A DNA stretch of 27,168 bases from CAZBDV01 sp964490765 (GTDB lineage Bacteria > Cloacimonadota > Cloacimonadia > Cloacimonadales > JAJBBL01). The DNA is taken from positions 1 to 27,168 of the forward strand of contig CAZBDV010000032.1 in the NCBI GenBank assembly GCA_964490765.1. Direction: 5' to 3'. The position numbers and the translations under genes were made by a program. This document shows positions 15,628 to 23,336 of the stretch, in pieces. A model generated the notes under the pieces. It did not search any database, was not told the origin of the DNA, and worked only from the letters and a program-made list of their open reading frames with translations. Position 1 is the stretch's first letter, and each line of letters starts with the position of its first letter.

Positions 15628-16979
15628 TTCTGATAGTAACTACTCTGGCCCTGATCTGTGGGGTAGTGACCCTCTCTGCCGATATCAGGGGGCTCTGGGT
15701 CATGGCCTGGGATTTGAAAACCCCGGAGCAGATCGACCGTATGGTAGAATTTGCCCTGGCTAACAATATCACACAGATATTCGCCCATACCCGATACAGA
15801 GCTGACGCTCTCTATACCCCGAACAGGATCTTCGATACTTATGAAAATCCCGAACCGAGAAGCTATATCCTTAATGATGACCTCTTCGACCCTCTGGCCT
15901 ATCTTATTGATACGGCTGCCAGGAGTAATATTGAGATCCACGCCTGGGTAACGGTCTTTGTAGTTACCCCCAAAACACTCGATTATCTGTCACCGCAACA
16001 CCTCTATTACACAAGAGAGGAATGGATTACCGAAGATTTTCGGGGGTATAGAATGCCGTATGATTCCTACGAAGGTGCCTATCTCGATCCCGGTATTCCG
16101 GCAGTCCACGACTATCTGATCAACGTATTTCTTGATATAGCAACTAACTATCAGATAGCCGGAATACAACTCGATTACATACGATACCCCGACAGCCAGT
16201 ATGGCTATAATCCCCTTGCTGTTGAATGCTATCGCCAGTCGGGTTATGAAGCGAACGATTTCCACCGCTGGAAGAGCGATCAGATCTCTCGCTTCGTCCG
16301 CCGCTTTTATGCCGAAATCAAGTATCAAAATCCCGACCTGCTCGTATCTGCAGCAGTTATCAGCAATCTGGAACGTGCTGAGAGAAAATACTATCAGAAC
16401 TGGACTGACTGGCTGGATGAAGGAATAATAGATTATGCTTATCTGATGTCCTATTCCATCTCTGATGACATTGTGCAGAACGAGTTACATAAAGTTAAAA
16501 AATGGCGTGATCGTGTGATCGTTGGACTTCGTACCTGGACTGAAGATCACAGGCCCTACTCACCCGATCTTGTCAGCAGCAAGATTTCGCTCAGTAACCA
16601 GCTCGGTTTCCCGGGTATAGCACTCTTTTCTTATTCCGGTGTGAAGATGAATAATAACCATCAATTGAGAAGCACTCTGGCAGGAAAATCGAGTGGAGCA
16701 GTTTCCCGGCCCAATAACTTTATTTTCGGTTATGTTACCGACCATGATAATACACCACTACAGGGGATCCCTGTCTTCCTTAACGGAAATTCCGACATCA
16801 TTTACACAGATCCAAATGGATTCTTCTTCTTCTCTAACCTGAAACCAGGCAACTATACTCTGAAAAGCGAAAAGGGAATCAGGGTGCTCTTTTCCAGTAC
16901 CATCTCCATCGCAGATAACCCTGGTGTCCAGGCGTTCAAATACGATCTGCATTTCACTCCTGAAGATGTTATAGAATAA
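15597..16979 (+). CDS. Exported GHL10-family (glycosyl hydrolase 10-like) protein with C-terminal carboxypeptidase-regulatory-like domain
   Basis: About 460 aa. The N-terminal 28 residues form a signal peptide (RRKLILIVTTLALICGVVTLSA). Then comes a GHL10/DUF187 TIM-barrel domain (PF02638), with ADIRGLWVMAWDL, EIHAWVTVF, AYLDPGIPAVHDYL and GIQLDYIRYPD as family marks. A linker leads to about 75 residues resembling a carboxypeptidase-regulatory-like beta domain (GYVTDHDNTPLQGIPVFL, DPNGFFFFSNLKPGNYTL). The protein should act in the periplasm or at the surface. GHL10 members are thought to act on glycans, possibly cell-wall related, but the substrate is unknown. I take ATG 15597, inside the end of xseA; a TTG six bases earlier (15591) with AGGA upstream is an alternative. 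Overlap with xseA suggests translational coupling. Confidence 0.88.
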   Translation: MLCRKDRRKLILIVTTLALICGVVTLSADIRGLWVMAWDLKTPEQIDRMVEFALANNITQIFAHTRYRADALYTPNRIFDTYENPEPRSYILNDDLFDPLAYLIDTAARSNIEIHAWVTVFVVTPKTLDYLSPQHLYYTREEWITEDFRGYRMPYDSYEGAYLDPGIPAVHDYLINVFLDIATNYQIAGIQLDYIRYPDSQYGYNPLAVECYRQSGYEANDFHRWKSDQISRFVRRFYAEIKYQNPDLLVSAAVISNLERAERKYYQNWTDWLDEGIIDYAYLMSYSISDDIVQNELHKVKKWRDRVIVGLRTWTEDHRPYSPDLVSSKISLSNQLGFPGIALFSYSGVKMNNNHQLRSTLAGKSSGAVSRPNNFIFGYVTDHDNTPLQGIPVFLNGNSDIIYTDPNGFFFFSNLKPGNYTLKSEKGIRVLFSSTISIADNPGVQAFKYDLHFTPEDVIE

Positions 16980-16997
16980 TAATTAAGAGGATATGAT

Positions 16998-17264
16998 ATG
17001 AGAATCGATCTGTTAATGAACAGACTCTGCCTGGTAAAAAGCAGGAGTATCGCTAAAAACGCCTGCGACAGAGATCTGGTTCTGATAAATGACAAACCGG
17101 TCAAAGCTAGTACCGAAGTCCGGGAAGGTGATCTCATACAGTATTCGGTTTACGGTTACGATACAATCATCAGAATCCTGAAAATCCCGACAGGTAACGT
17201 CTCGAAAAAGAATGCCAGCACATACTATGAAGTTATCTCCCGGGAGAAGCTTGATCTGTATTAA
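16998..17264 (+). CDS. Small S4-domain RNA-binding protein, RqcP/YabO-like
   Basis: An 88-aa single S4 domain. MRIDLLMNRLCLVKSRSIAKNA is the RNA-binding helix pair, and LINDKPVKASTEVREGDLI is the turn-rich S4 core. The C-terminal KKNASTYYEVISREKL closely resembles the tail of Bacillus YabO (RqcP), as I recall it. RqcP works with RqcH on obstructed 50S ribosomal subunits in ribosome quality control, adding C-terminal alanine tails; Hsp15 is the larger relative in proteobacteria. No rqcH is in the window, so function is by similarity only. AGAGG lies seven bases before the ATG. It is 18 bases after the GHL10 gene and 23 before the next, in an apparent operon. Confidence 0.85.
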   Translation: MRIDLLMNRLCLVKSRSIAKNACDRDLVLINDKPVKASTEVREGDLIQYSVYGYDTIIRILKIPTGNVSKKNASTYYEVISREKLDLY

Positions 17265-17287
17265 CAACCTTAACCCCTGGAGGTTAT

Positions 17288-17851
17288 ATGAAGAAATACC
17301 TTATGTGCCTGATATCACTATCAGCTTTATTCCTGCTGATGTTCACAGCTTCTCCGCAAGTAATCAGAGCAGAGGAGATAGATGATCTGCTAGAAGAGAA
17401 CAAAATGACTGAAAAAGAATTTCATAATAAATATGCTGTTGGACTGAACAATCTGGTATGGCATCTGATGGATAAACCTGATAGAACTATCCAGGAAAAC
17501 GACCAGATGATCCATGCAGCTCATACATCTTATTACCACTGGAGTAGAATAGGTAGTGAACTAAACCTGCAAAGGGGTGAATGGCTGATCTCTCGAGTAT
17601 ATGCCGTGCTCAACCGTCCGGAAGGGGCTCTCTTCCACGCCCAGAGATGCCTTGAACTTACTGAAGAACATAATTTTACAGACTTCGATCTCGCCTACGC
17701 TTACGAGGCTATGGCCAGAGCCCATGCAGCTGCCGGCAACAAAAGTGAAACAGAAAAATATCTCCAACTAGCTGCAGAAGCGGGAGAAAAGATCGAAGCA
17801 GAAGAGAACAGAACCCTCTTCTTCGAAGACCTTGACTCTGAACCGTGGTAA
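17288..17851 (+). CDS. Exported helical-repeat (TPR-like) protein of unknown function
   Basis: 187 aa. Residues 1-28 look like a cleavable signal peptide (KKYLMCLISLSALFLLMF ... VIRAEE). The rest is helical, with YYHWSRIG, QRGEWLISRVYAVL, ALFHAQRCLELTEEH, FDLAYAYEAMARAHAAAG and TEKYLQLAAEAGEKI, a TPR-like pattern. I recognise this arrangement as a widespread conserved protein of unknown function that usually lacks a signal peptide; that is recollection, not a search result. Here the signal sequence would put it in the periplasm or outer membrane. GGAGG lies four bases before the ATG. The last residues are acidic (FFEDLDSEPW). There is no clear partner beyond the S4 gene, 23 bases upstream. 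Confidence 0.75.
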   Translation: MKKYLMCLISLSALFLLMFTASPQVIRAEEIDDLLEENKMTEKEFHNKYAVGLNNLVWHLMDKPDRTIQENDQMIHAAHTSYYHWSRIGSELNLQRGEWLISRVYAVLNRPEGALFHAQRCLELTEEHNFTDFDLAYAYEAMARAHAAAGNKSETEKYLQLAAEAGEKIEAEENRTLFFEDLDSEPW

Positions 17852-18146
17852 GGGATGAAATAGACCGCACTTATAGCTCTCTATAGACTTAGAGCCCTGC
17901 GCACCTCATTTCGAGCCGTAGCTCACAGGTAGTATTGAGGAGTTTCTTGCTGGAAGAATATTCAGCCTGAAAGAACAGAGACATTTCGATACACCGTTAT
18001 ATCTCCAAGATGGTCTTTCAGTAGTTCTTAAGCTACGAAAAAAAAGGAAACCTGTTCAAGCCTCAATCATTTTCATTATCCTTGACATCGACACCCTTTT
18101 CAAATGATTGTACATAAAATTTACTTAATAAATTAGAGGTATTGAT
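17852..18146. other. Intergenic region with inverted repeats, leader of lysS
   Basis: These 295 bases contain two alternative small hairpins near 17872-17895 (TATAG/CTATA and GCTCT/AGAGC), an 8-bp inverted repeat CTGAAAGA (17967-17974) / TCTTTCAG (18014-18021) enclosing a shorter GAGA/TCTC pair, and a promoter candidate near 18082. No T-run terminator, tRNA or T-box leader is evident. Confidence 0.55.
18082..18116 (+). promoter_or_regulatory. Possible promoter for lysS
   Basis: TTGACA at 18082-18087 overlaps a second close match, TCGACA, at 18088-18093. The latter is 17 bases upstream of TACATA (18111-18116). The -10 match is weak, so only the presence of a -35-like element in the right place supports it. 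Confidence 0.3.
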
Positions 18147-19646
18147 ATGCACAACCCGTCAGAGATTGTCAGACTGAAGAGAGAGAAGCTGCAAAAGATC
18201 ATCGATATGGGTATCAATCCCTACCCTGCCAGGGTAGGGAGAACCCATCAGATCAGAGAATTACACGATAAAAGAGATGAATTGCTGGAGAATGGCGCAG
18301 AGTGTATAATCACCGGCCGTCTTGCGGCAGTAAGGCGTCACGGTAAGATCGGTTTTGCCAATATAGAGGATATGAGTGGTAGAATTCAGCTCTATGTCCG
18401 TTTCGATACGGTTGGTGCCGACGATTATGAAGTCTATAAGCATACAGATCTGGGTGATTATGTGCAAACCAGTGGAACTGTGATGATCACCGAGCGGGGT
18501 GAGTACTCTCTCAAGTGCCAGAGCCTGAAGATCCTGGCCAAAAATCTGCGACCGGTTCCGACTGTAAAAGAGAAGGTAGTTGATGGCAAGAGAGTACGAT
18601 ACGACGAGTTTTCCGATATCGAACTCAGGTACCGTAAGAGGTATCTTGATCTCCTGTTAAATCCGGAGATCAAATCAACTTTCATTACCAGAGCATTAAT
18701 AATCCGTATGATCAGAGAATATCTCGACGGCCAGGACTTTATCGAGGTTGAGACTCCAGTTCTGCAACCCCTGTATGGTGGTGCCTATGCCCGTCCGTTT
18801 ATAACTCATCATAATGCACTGAATATAGATCTTTATCTTCGAATAGCAACGGAACTCTATCTGAAAAGACTTATCATCGGCGGTTTCGAACGAGTTTATG
18901 AGATCGGCAAGGATTTCCGTAACGAGGGTATGGACAGGAATCACAACCCGGAATTCACTATGCTGGAGATATATCAATCTTATGCCGATTTTCACACAAT
19001 GATGGACCTGACCGAAGAGATGGTGAGCAATATAGCTCTTAAGCTTTTCGGTAAGTTAACTTTCAAATACGGACCTCATGAGATCTCGATGGAGAAACCG
19101 TGGGCCAGAAAGAGTATGGTCGAACTGATAAGTGAGGAGACAGGATTCGATGTCTCCGATTGTAATCTCGACAGATTAAAAGATTTCTTCAGAGATAAGG
19201 ATCTCGAGATAGCAGAGAATGCTACTGCCGGTGAGATGATAATTGAACTTTTCGAGACCTATGTAGAGGATAAGCTGATTCAGCCTACCTTTGTAACCGA
19301 CTTCCCGAAAGAGGTCTCACCTTTAGCCAAAAGCCGGGAAGATAATCCCCTCTTCGTGGAGAGATTCGAGCTTTTCATAGCTGGACATGAACTTGGCAAC
19401 GCTTTTACAGAGCTCAATGACCCCCTGGAACAGGAGAAACGATTACGAAAACAGGCCGAGATGCGGGAAGCGGGAGACCTGGAAGCTACCCCTATGGACG
19501 AGGACTTCCTGGAGGCAATGGAATACGGAATGCCCCCGACCGGTGGGCTCGGAATAGGTATAGATCGCCTCTGTATGCTCTTTACCGATAATACATCGAT
19601 CAAAGAGGTCATTCTCTTTCCGCAGATGAAACCGGAACATAGCTGA
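18147..19646 (+). CDS. lysS: Lysyl-tRNA synthetase, class II
   Basis: A 499-aa cytoplasmic enzyme that charges tRNA-Lys with lysine using ATP. It has an N-terminal OB-fold anticodon-binding domain (about 50-150, with ITGRLAAVRRHGKIGFANI) and a class II catalytic core. Motif 2 is FERVYEIGKDFRNEGMD near 250, followed by HNPEFTMLEIYQSYAD. ETPVLQPLYGGAYARPF is the lysine-pocket region, and motif 3 is GLGIGIDRLCMLFT near 475, ending ILFPQMKPE. All class II motifs are present and the length is typical. AGAGGT lies about seven bases before the ATG. The next gene follows 18 bases downstream, so the permease is probably co-transcribed. The large LysRS family has a class I form too, but the motifs exclude it. 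Confidence 0.97.
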   Translation: MHNPSEIVRLKREKLQKIIDMGINPYPARVGRTHQIRELHDKRDELLENGAECIITGRLAAVRRHGKIGFANIEDMSGRIQLYVRFDTVGADDYEVYKHTDLGDYVQTSGTVMITERGEYSLKCQSLKILAKNLRPVPTVKEKVVDGKRVRYDEFSDIELRYRKRYLDLLLNPEIKSTFITRALIIRMIREYLDGQDFIEVETPVLQPLYGGAYARPFITHHNALNIDLYLRIATELYLKRLIIGGFERVYEIGKDFRNEGMDRNHNPEFTMLEIYQSYADFHTMMDLTEEMVSNIALKLFGKLTFKYGPHEISMEKPWARKSMVELISEETGFDVSDCNLDRLKDFFRDKDLEIAENATAGEMIIELFETYVEDKLIQPTFVTDFPKEVSPLAKSREDNPLFVERFELFIAGHELGNAFTELNDPLEQEKRLRKQAEMREAGDLEATPMDEDFLEAMEYGMPPTGGLGIGIDRLCMLFTDNTSIKEVILFPQMKPEHS

Positions 19647-19664
19647 ATACTATAAACAGGAAAG

Positions 19665-20882
19665 ATGGACTTCATACTGACTAAACGGTATCTCTGTGGG
19701 AAAAACCGTTTTTTCCCCAGAGCTACACACCTCCTCTCTCTGACAGGGATTACGATAGGTGTAACCGCACTTCTTATCGTCTCTTCCGTTATGAACGGCT
19801 TCGAGCAGGATATGATGCGAAGAGTAATCGGTTCCAAAGCGGAGATAAGAGTTACTTCTGCCGACAGAGAGTCGATAAACGATTATCGAAGACTCGCTGA
19901 CAGTATCCAGCAACGGCCGGAGATATTATCTGTTTCACCCGTTATCAGTAATGAACTCCTTGCCTACAAGGGAGAATCTGTAGCGGTAATTAATTCCTCT
20001 GGAATCGATTTTGAGAAACATAATGAATTGATCGGCCTGGAGGAACAGATCAGACTGGGTGTCCCCGATTTAGAGGAATTCGAAGAGGAGGGAATCATCA
20101 TCGGGCTAGATCTCTCACTCGCACTCCGGGCTACTATCGGTGAGTACATTCAGGTTACATCCCCTATTAACAGTATGCCATCACCGCTCGGTATGATTCC
20201 GCGAATCAGGAAATTCAAGGTGCTTGGGATATTTGTGTCCGGTATGCCGGAATACGATAAGACCTATGCCTATATGTCGTTGAAGAATGGTAGATATTTC
20301 AGCGATCTTAAGGAAGGGGTCTCTCTGTTACAGATTAAGTCGATAAATCCTCACCGTTCGGGCCGATACGCTTCATCCCTGCAGAGGGATTTGGGAGATG
20401 AGTTCGTCGTTGAGGACTGGAGTCAGTTCGACGCCAGTCTCTTCACAGCTATGCAACTGGAAAAGGGGGTAATGTTCTTCGTTCTTGTCCTGATGCTTAT
20501 AATCTCCGGATTCAACATGGCCGGGAATTCTTTGAAAACAGTAACAGAAAAGAAGAATGAGATCGGAATCTTGAAGGCATTAGGAATGAAGACCGGGCGT
20601 ATTGACAGATTTTTTATCGGGGTTAATCTCTCGGTTGGCCTGATCGGAATTCTGCTCGGTGGTATTATTTCTGCCCTCTTTCTCTATCTTCAGCACAATT
20701 ATCAACTGATCTATATACCGGTACCCGGTTTCCCTATCCACTGGCTTCCTGTTGATATAAGACTGGCTGATTTTCTTATAGTTCCAGCAATTGTTCTGAC
20801 AATTTCACTCGCATCGACAATTATTGCTTTACAAAAAATCAGGGATATTGCACCTATAAGAGTAATCAGAGAATTGGATTGA
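19665..20882 (+). CDS. LolC/LolE-type ABC transporter permease (lipoprotein release)
   Basis: A 405-aa inner-membrane permease of the FtsX/MacB-like superfamily. One transmembrane helix near 23-45 (LLSLTGITIGVTALLIVSSVMNGF) is followed by a large periplasmic domain (about 50-265, MacB-PCD type). Then come three helices in the FtsX domain, with EKKNEIGILKALGMKTGRI as the cytoplasmic coupling loop. The order matches LolC/LolE, which with the ATPase LolD extracts lipoproteins from the inner membrane for delivery to LolA. No lolD, lolA or lolB is in this window, so LolC and LolE cannot be distinguished and the substrate is inferred from the family. AGGA lies four bases before the ATG. The gene is 18 bases after lysS. 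Confidence 0.87.
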   Translation: MDFILTKRYLCGKNRFFPRATHLLSLTGITIGVTALLIVSSVMNGFEQDMMRRVIGSKAEIRVTSADRESINDYRRLADSIQQRPEILSVSPVISNELLAYKGESVAVINSSGIDFEKHNELIGLEEQIRLGVPDLEEFEEEGIIIGLDLSLALRATIGEYIQVTSPINSMPSPLGMIPRIRKFKVLGIFVSGMPEYDKTYAYMSLKNGRYFSDLKEGVSLLQIKSINPHRSGRYASSLQRDLGDEFVVEDWSQFDASLFTAMQLEKGVMFFVLVLMLIISGFNMAGNSLKTVTEKKNEIGILKALGMKTGRIDRFFIGVNLSVGLIGILLGGIISALFLYLQHNYQLIYIPVPGFPIHWLPVDIRLADFLIVPAIVLTISLASTIIALQKIRDIAPIRVIRELD

Positions 20883-20954
20883 TGGAGTTCTGAGTTATAT
20901 TGTTATTAGATGGATTTGAATAAGTGTTACGGAAAAATTGGAGTAGAATCAATA

Positions 20955-20970
20955 AAAACGATGACGTTTT
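20955..20970 (+). promoter_or_regulatory. Small inverted repeat just before the lon ribosome site
   Basis: AAAACG (20955-20960) and CGTTTT (20965-20970) are perfect reverse complements around the 4-base loop ATGA. The ribosome site GAAGGA begins immediately after (20971). In mRNA it would form a short, AT-rich hairpin; as DNA it could be an operator. No CIRCE-like element is present. Confidence 0.35.
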
Positions 20971-20980
20971 GAAGGAAAAA

Positions 20981-23299
20981 ATGAGTCAAAATAATAGAAT
21001 ACCAAGGTCACTCCCTGTTATACATCTGAATAACACGGTGATGTTTCCCTATCTGATGATGCCGCTGGTAGTCTCAGAAGAGTCTTTAAAAAAGGTAATA
21101 GATTATGCCCTCTCGAATGATAAGCTGCTCGGGTTCTTTTTAACCAGAGAGATAGAGGGTAAAAAGGATGAAGTTGAGATCCATGAATACGGCACAGCCG
21201 TATCGATTCTCCGAATGCTCCGCAACCAGGACGGTTCAATCAGCCTGCTTCTGCAGGGTGTTTCCCGTATTCGAATCGACCGGATAATACAGAAAGATCC
21301 CTTTATGATGGTTGAGGTAGAGACAATCCCGGAAAATATCGATACCTCGCCAAAGATCAATGCTTTGAGAAACGTTGCTACCGAACTGGTAGAAAAGATT
21401 GTCAGCGAATCTACCGATCTCAATAAAGAGATCATACTCGGCTTGAAAAATATCAAGCAGGCCGGTAGAGTAGCTGATATCATTGCCGGTAACATGCCTT
21501 TTGATGTGCGACAAAAGCAGAGTATCCTGGAATCTGTCGATCTGATAAAAAGATATGAATCGCTCAATAAATCTTTATCCGAACTGATCAAACAGATGCG
21601 GCTGGAGAATACGATCAGAAGCAATATTCAACTGGAGATGGACGAAGATCAGAGGCGTTATTACCTGAAAGAACAGCTCTCTGCCATCAAGAAAGAACTC
21701 GGTGAGACAGATGAGGGTAGCCTGGAAGTCGAAAACTGGCGAGAAAAGATTGAGGCTGCAGACCTCCCCGATTATGTGGAGCAAGAGGCCTTTGAAGAGC
21801 TGGACAGACTGAGTATGATGTCCCCCATTTCTGCCGAGTATAACGTTATTCGCAATTACCTCGACTGGCTGGTTACCCTCCCCTGGAAGAAACAGACCAG
21901 AGACCGTCTGAATCTCCAGAGAATAGAGGAGATACTGGAAGCAGATCACTACGGATTGAAGAAGGTAAAGGAACGGGTGATAGAATACATAGCTGTCAAG
22001 AAGCTGAATAAGAAGCTCAAAGGCCCGATCCTCTGTTTTGTCGGCCCGCCCGGAGTTGGTAAAACCTCTTTCGGCAAGTCGATTGCCAGAGCATTGAATC
22101 GCAAATTCATCCGCATATCTCTCGGAGGTATTCACGATGAAGCTGAGATTAGAGGACACAGAAGAACCTATATCGGTGCTATGCCGGGGAAGATTCTCAC
22201 CGAGATCAAAAGAGCCGGAACTGCTAACCCTCTATTTATGCTCGATGAGATCGATAAGATCGGACGTGACTTTCGTGGCGACCCCGCTTCAGCACTCCTC
22301 GAAGTGCTGGACCCGGAACAGAACAACGAGTTTATCGATAACTATATCAATCTTAAATACGACCTCTCAGAGGTGATGTTTATTACTACAGCCAATATCC
22401 TCGATACAATTCCACCCGCCCTGCGGGACAGGATGGAGATACTGGAGTTCTCCAGCTATGTTGAGGAGGAGAAGATCCATATAGCCAGAAGATACCTCAT
22501 CCCCCGGGAAGCTAAAAACAACGGCCTGAGTGGAAAAGATGTGCGGATAATGAGATCTGCACTTCAGGAGATAATTCGCTACTATGTCAGAGAGGCGGGA
22601 GTAAGAAACCTGCAACGTATGATCGCCTCGGTCATGCGTAAAGTAGCACGAAAGATTGCTGCCGGAGAAACCGGATGTTTTGTCGTTACTAACAGAAATA
22701 TCAAAGATTATCTCGGACGGAGAAAGTTCTCTATGGAACTGGCTAACAAGAAACCGGAGGTCGGAGTAGTAACTGGCCTGGCGTGGACACCCTTTGGTGG
22801 AGAGATTCTCTACTGCGAGGCAAACGCTATGCCGGGTAAAGGAACTCTCAAGTTGACCGGTTTGCTCGGAGAGGTTATGAAAGAGTCTGCTCAACTCGCT
22901 TTTAGCTATATCAAGAGTAACAGCTCTAACTTCAAGATCGATCCCCGAAAATATGAGAAATCCGATTTTCATATCCACCTGCCTGCCGGAGCTATACCCA
23001 AAGATGGCCCTTCAGCCGGTGTTACGCTTACTACAGCTATTATCTCACTCCTGACCGGAATGAGAGTCCGACCGGATATAGCTATGACCGGGGAGTTGAC
23101 CCTCAAGGGTAAAGTACTGGCTGTCGGTGGATTGAAAGAGAAGATTCTGGCTGCTAAACGGGCCGGTATTCATACAGTTATCCTCCCTGCAGAAAATAGA
23201 GAGACGATCGAAGACCTGGAATATGATATCACAAGTGATGTGAAAATTCATTATGTAAAAGAGTATCCGGAGATTCTGGAACTGGTAATGGTAAAGTGA
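20981..23299 (+). CDS. lon: ATP-dependent Lon protease
   Basis: A 772-aa cytoplasmic protease that degrades damaged and regulatory proteins. The N-terminal LON substrate-binding domain covers about 10-200. The AAA+ module has Walker A GPPGVGKTS (Lys361), Walker B LFMLDEID and a sensor region. The C-terminal protease domain has PKDGPSAG with catalytic Ser678 and GGLKEK with catalytic Lys721, spaced as in E. coli Lon. I start at ATG 20981, with AAGGA just upstream. The frame extends to a GTG at 20924 (19 more residues), but those residues lack a ribosome site and match nothing in Lon. The gap to the permease is about 98 bases and contains a small hairpin. No heat-shock element is obvious. Length is typical. 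Confidence 0.97.
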   Translation: MSQNNRIPRSLPVIHLNNTVMFPYLMMPLVVSEESLKKVIDYALSNDKLLGFFLTREIEGKKDEVEIHEYGTAVSILRMLRNQDGSISLLLQGVSRIRIDRIIQKDPFMMVEVETIPENIDTSPKINALRNVATELVEKIVSESTDLNKEIILGLKNIKQAGRVADIIAGNMPFDVRQKQSILESVDLIKRYESLNKSLSELIKQMRLENTIRSNIQLEMDEDQRRYYLKEQLSAIKKELGETDEGSLEVENWREKIEAADLPDYVEQEAFEELDRLSMMSPISAEYNVIRNYLDWLVTLPWKKQTRDRLNLQRIEEILEADHYGLKKVKERVIEYIAVKKLNKKLKGPILCFVGPPGVGKTSFGKSIARALNRKFIRISLGGIHDEAEIRGHRRTYIGAMPGKILTEIKRAGTANPLFMLDEIDKIGRDFRGDPASALLEVLDPEQNNEFIDNYINLKYDLSEVMFITTANILDTIPPALRDRMEILEFSSYVEEEKIHIARRYLIPREAKNNGLSGKDVRIMRSALQEIIRYYVREAGVRNLQRMIASVMRKVARKIAAGETGCFVVTNRNIKDYLGRRKFSMELANKKPEVGVVTGLAWTPFGGEILYCEANAMPGKGTLKLTGLLGEVMKESAQLAFSYIKSNSSNFKIDPRKYEKSDFHIHLPAGAIPKDGPSAGVTLTTAIISLLTGMRVRPDIAMTGELTLKGKVLAVGGLKEKILAAKRAGIHTVILPAENRETIEDLEYDITSDVKIHYVKEYPEILELVMVK

Positions 23300-23336
23300 A
23301 GGATGGAATTGGAACTGCTTCCCTGCAAGGGATTGA

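Noticed and set aside
17852..18146. tRNA or T-box leader before lysS
   Set aside because: A GTTCAAGCC-like T-loop string is present near 18053, but no cloverleaf arms can be paired around it, and there is no T-box core sequence or antiterminator.
20924..20980. GTG start 19 codons upstream for lon
   Set aside because: The extra residues have no ribosome site and no match to Lon N-termini, and they would span the small hairpin; ATG 20981 has AAGGA in place.
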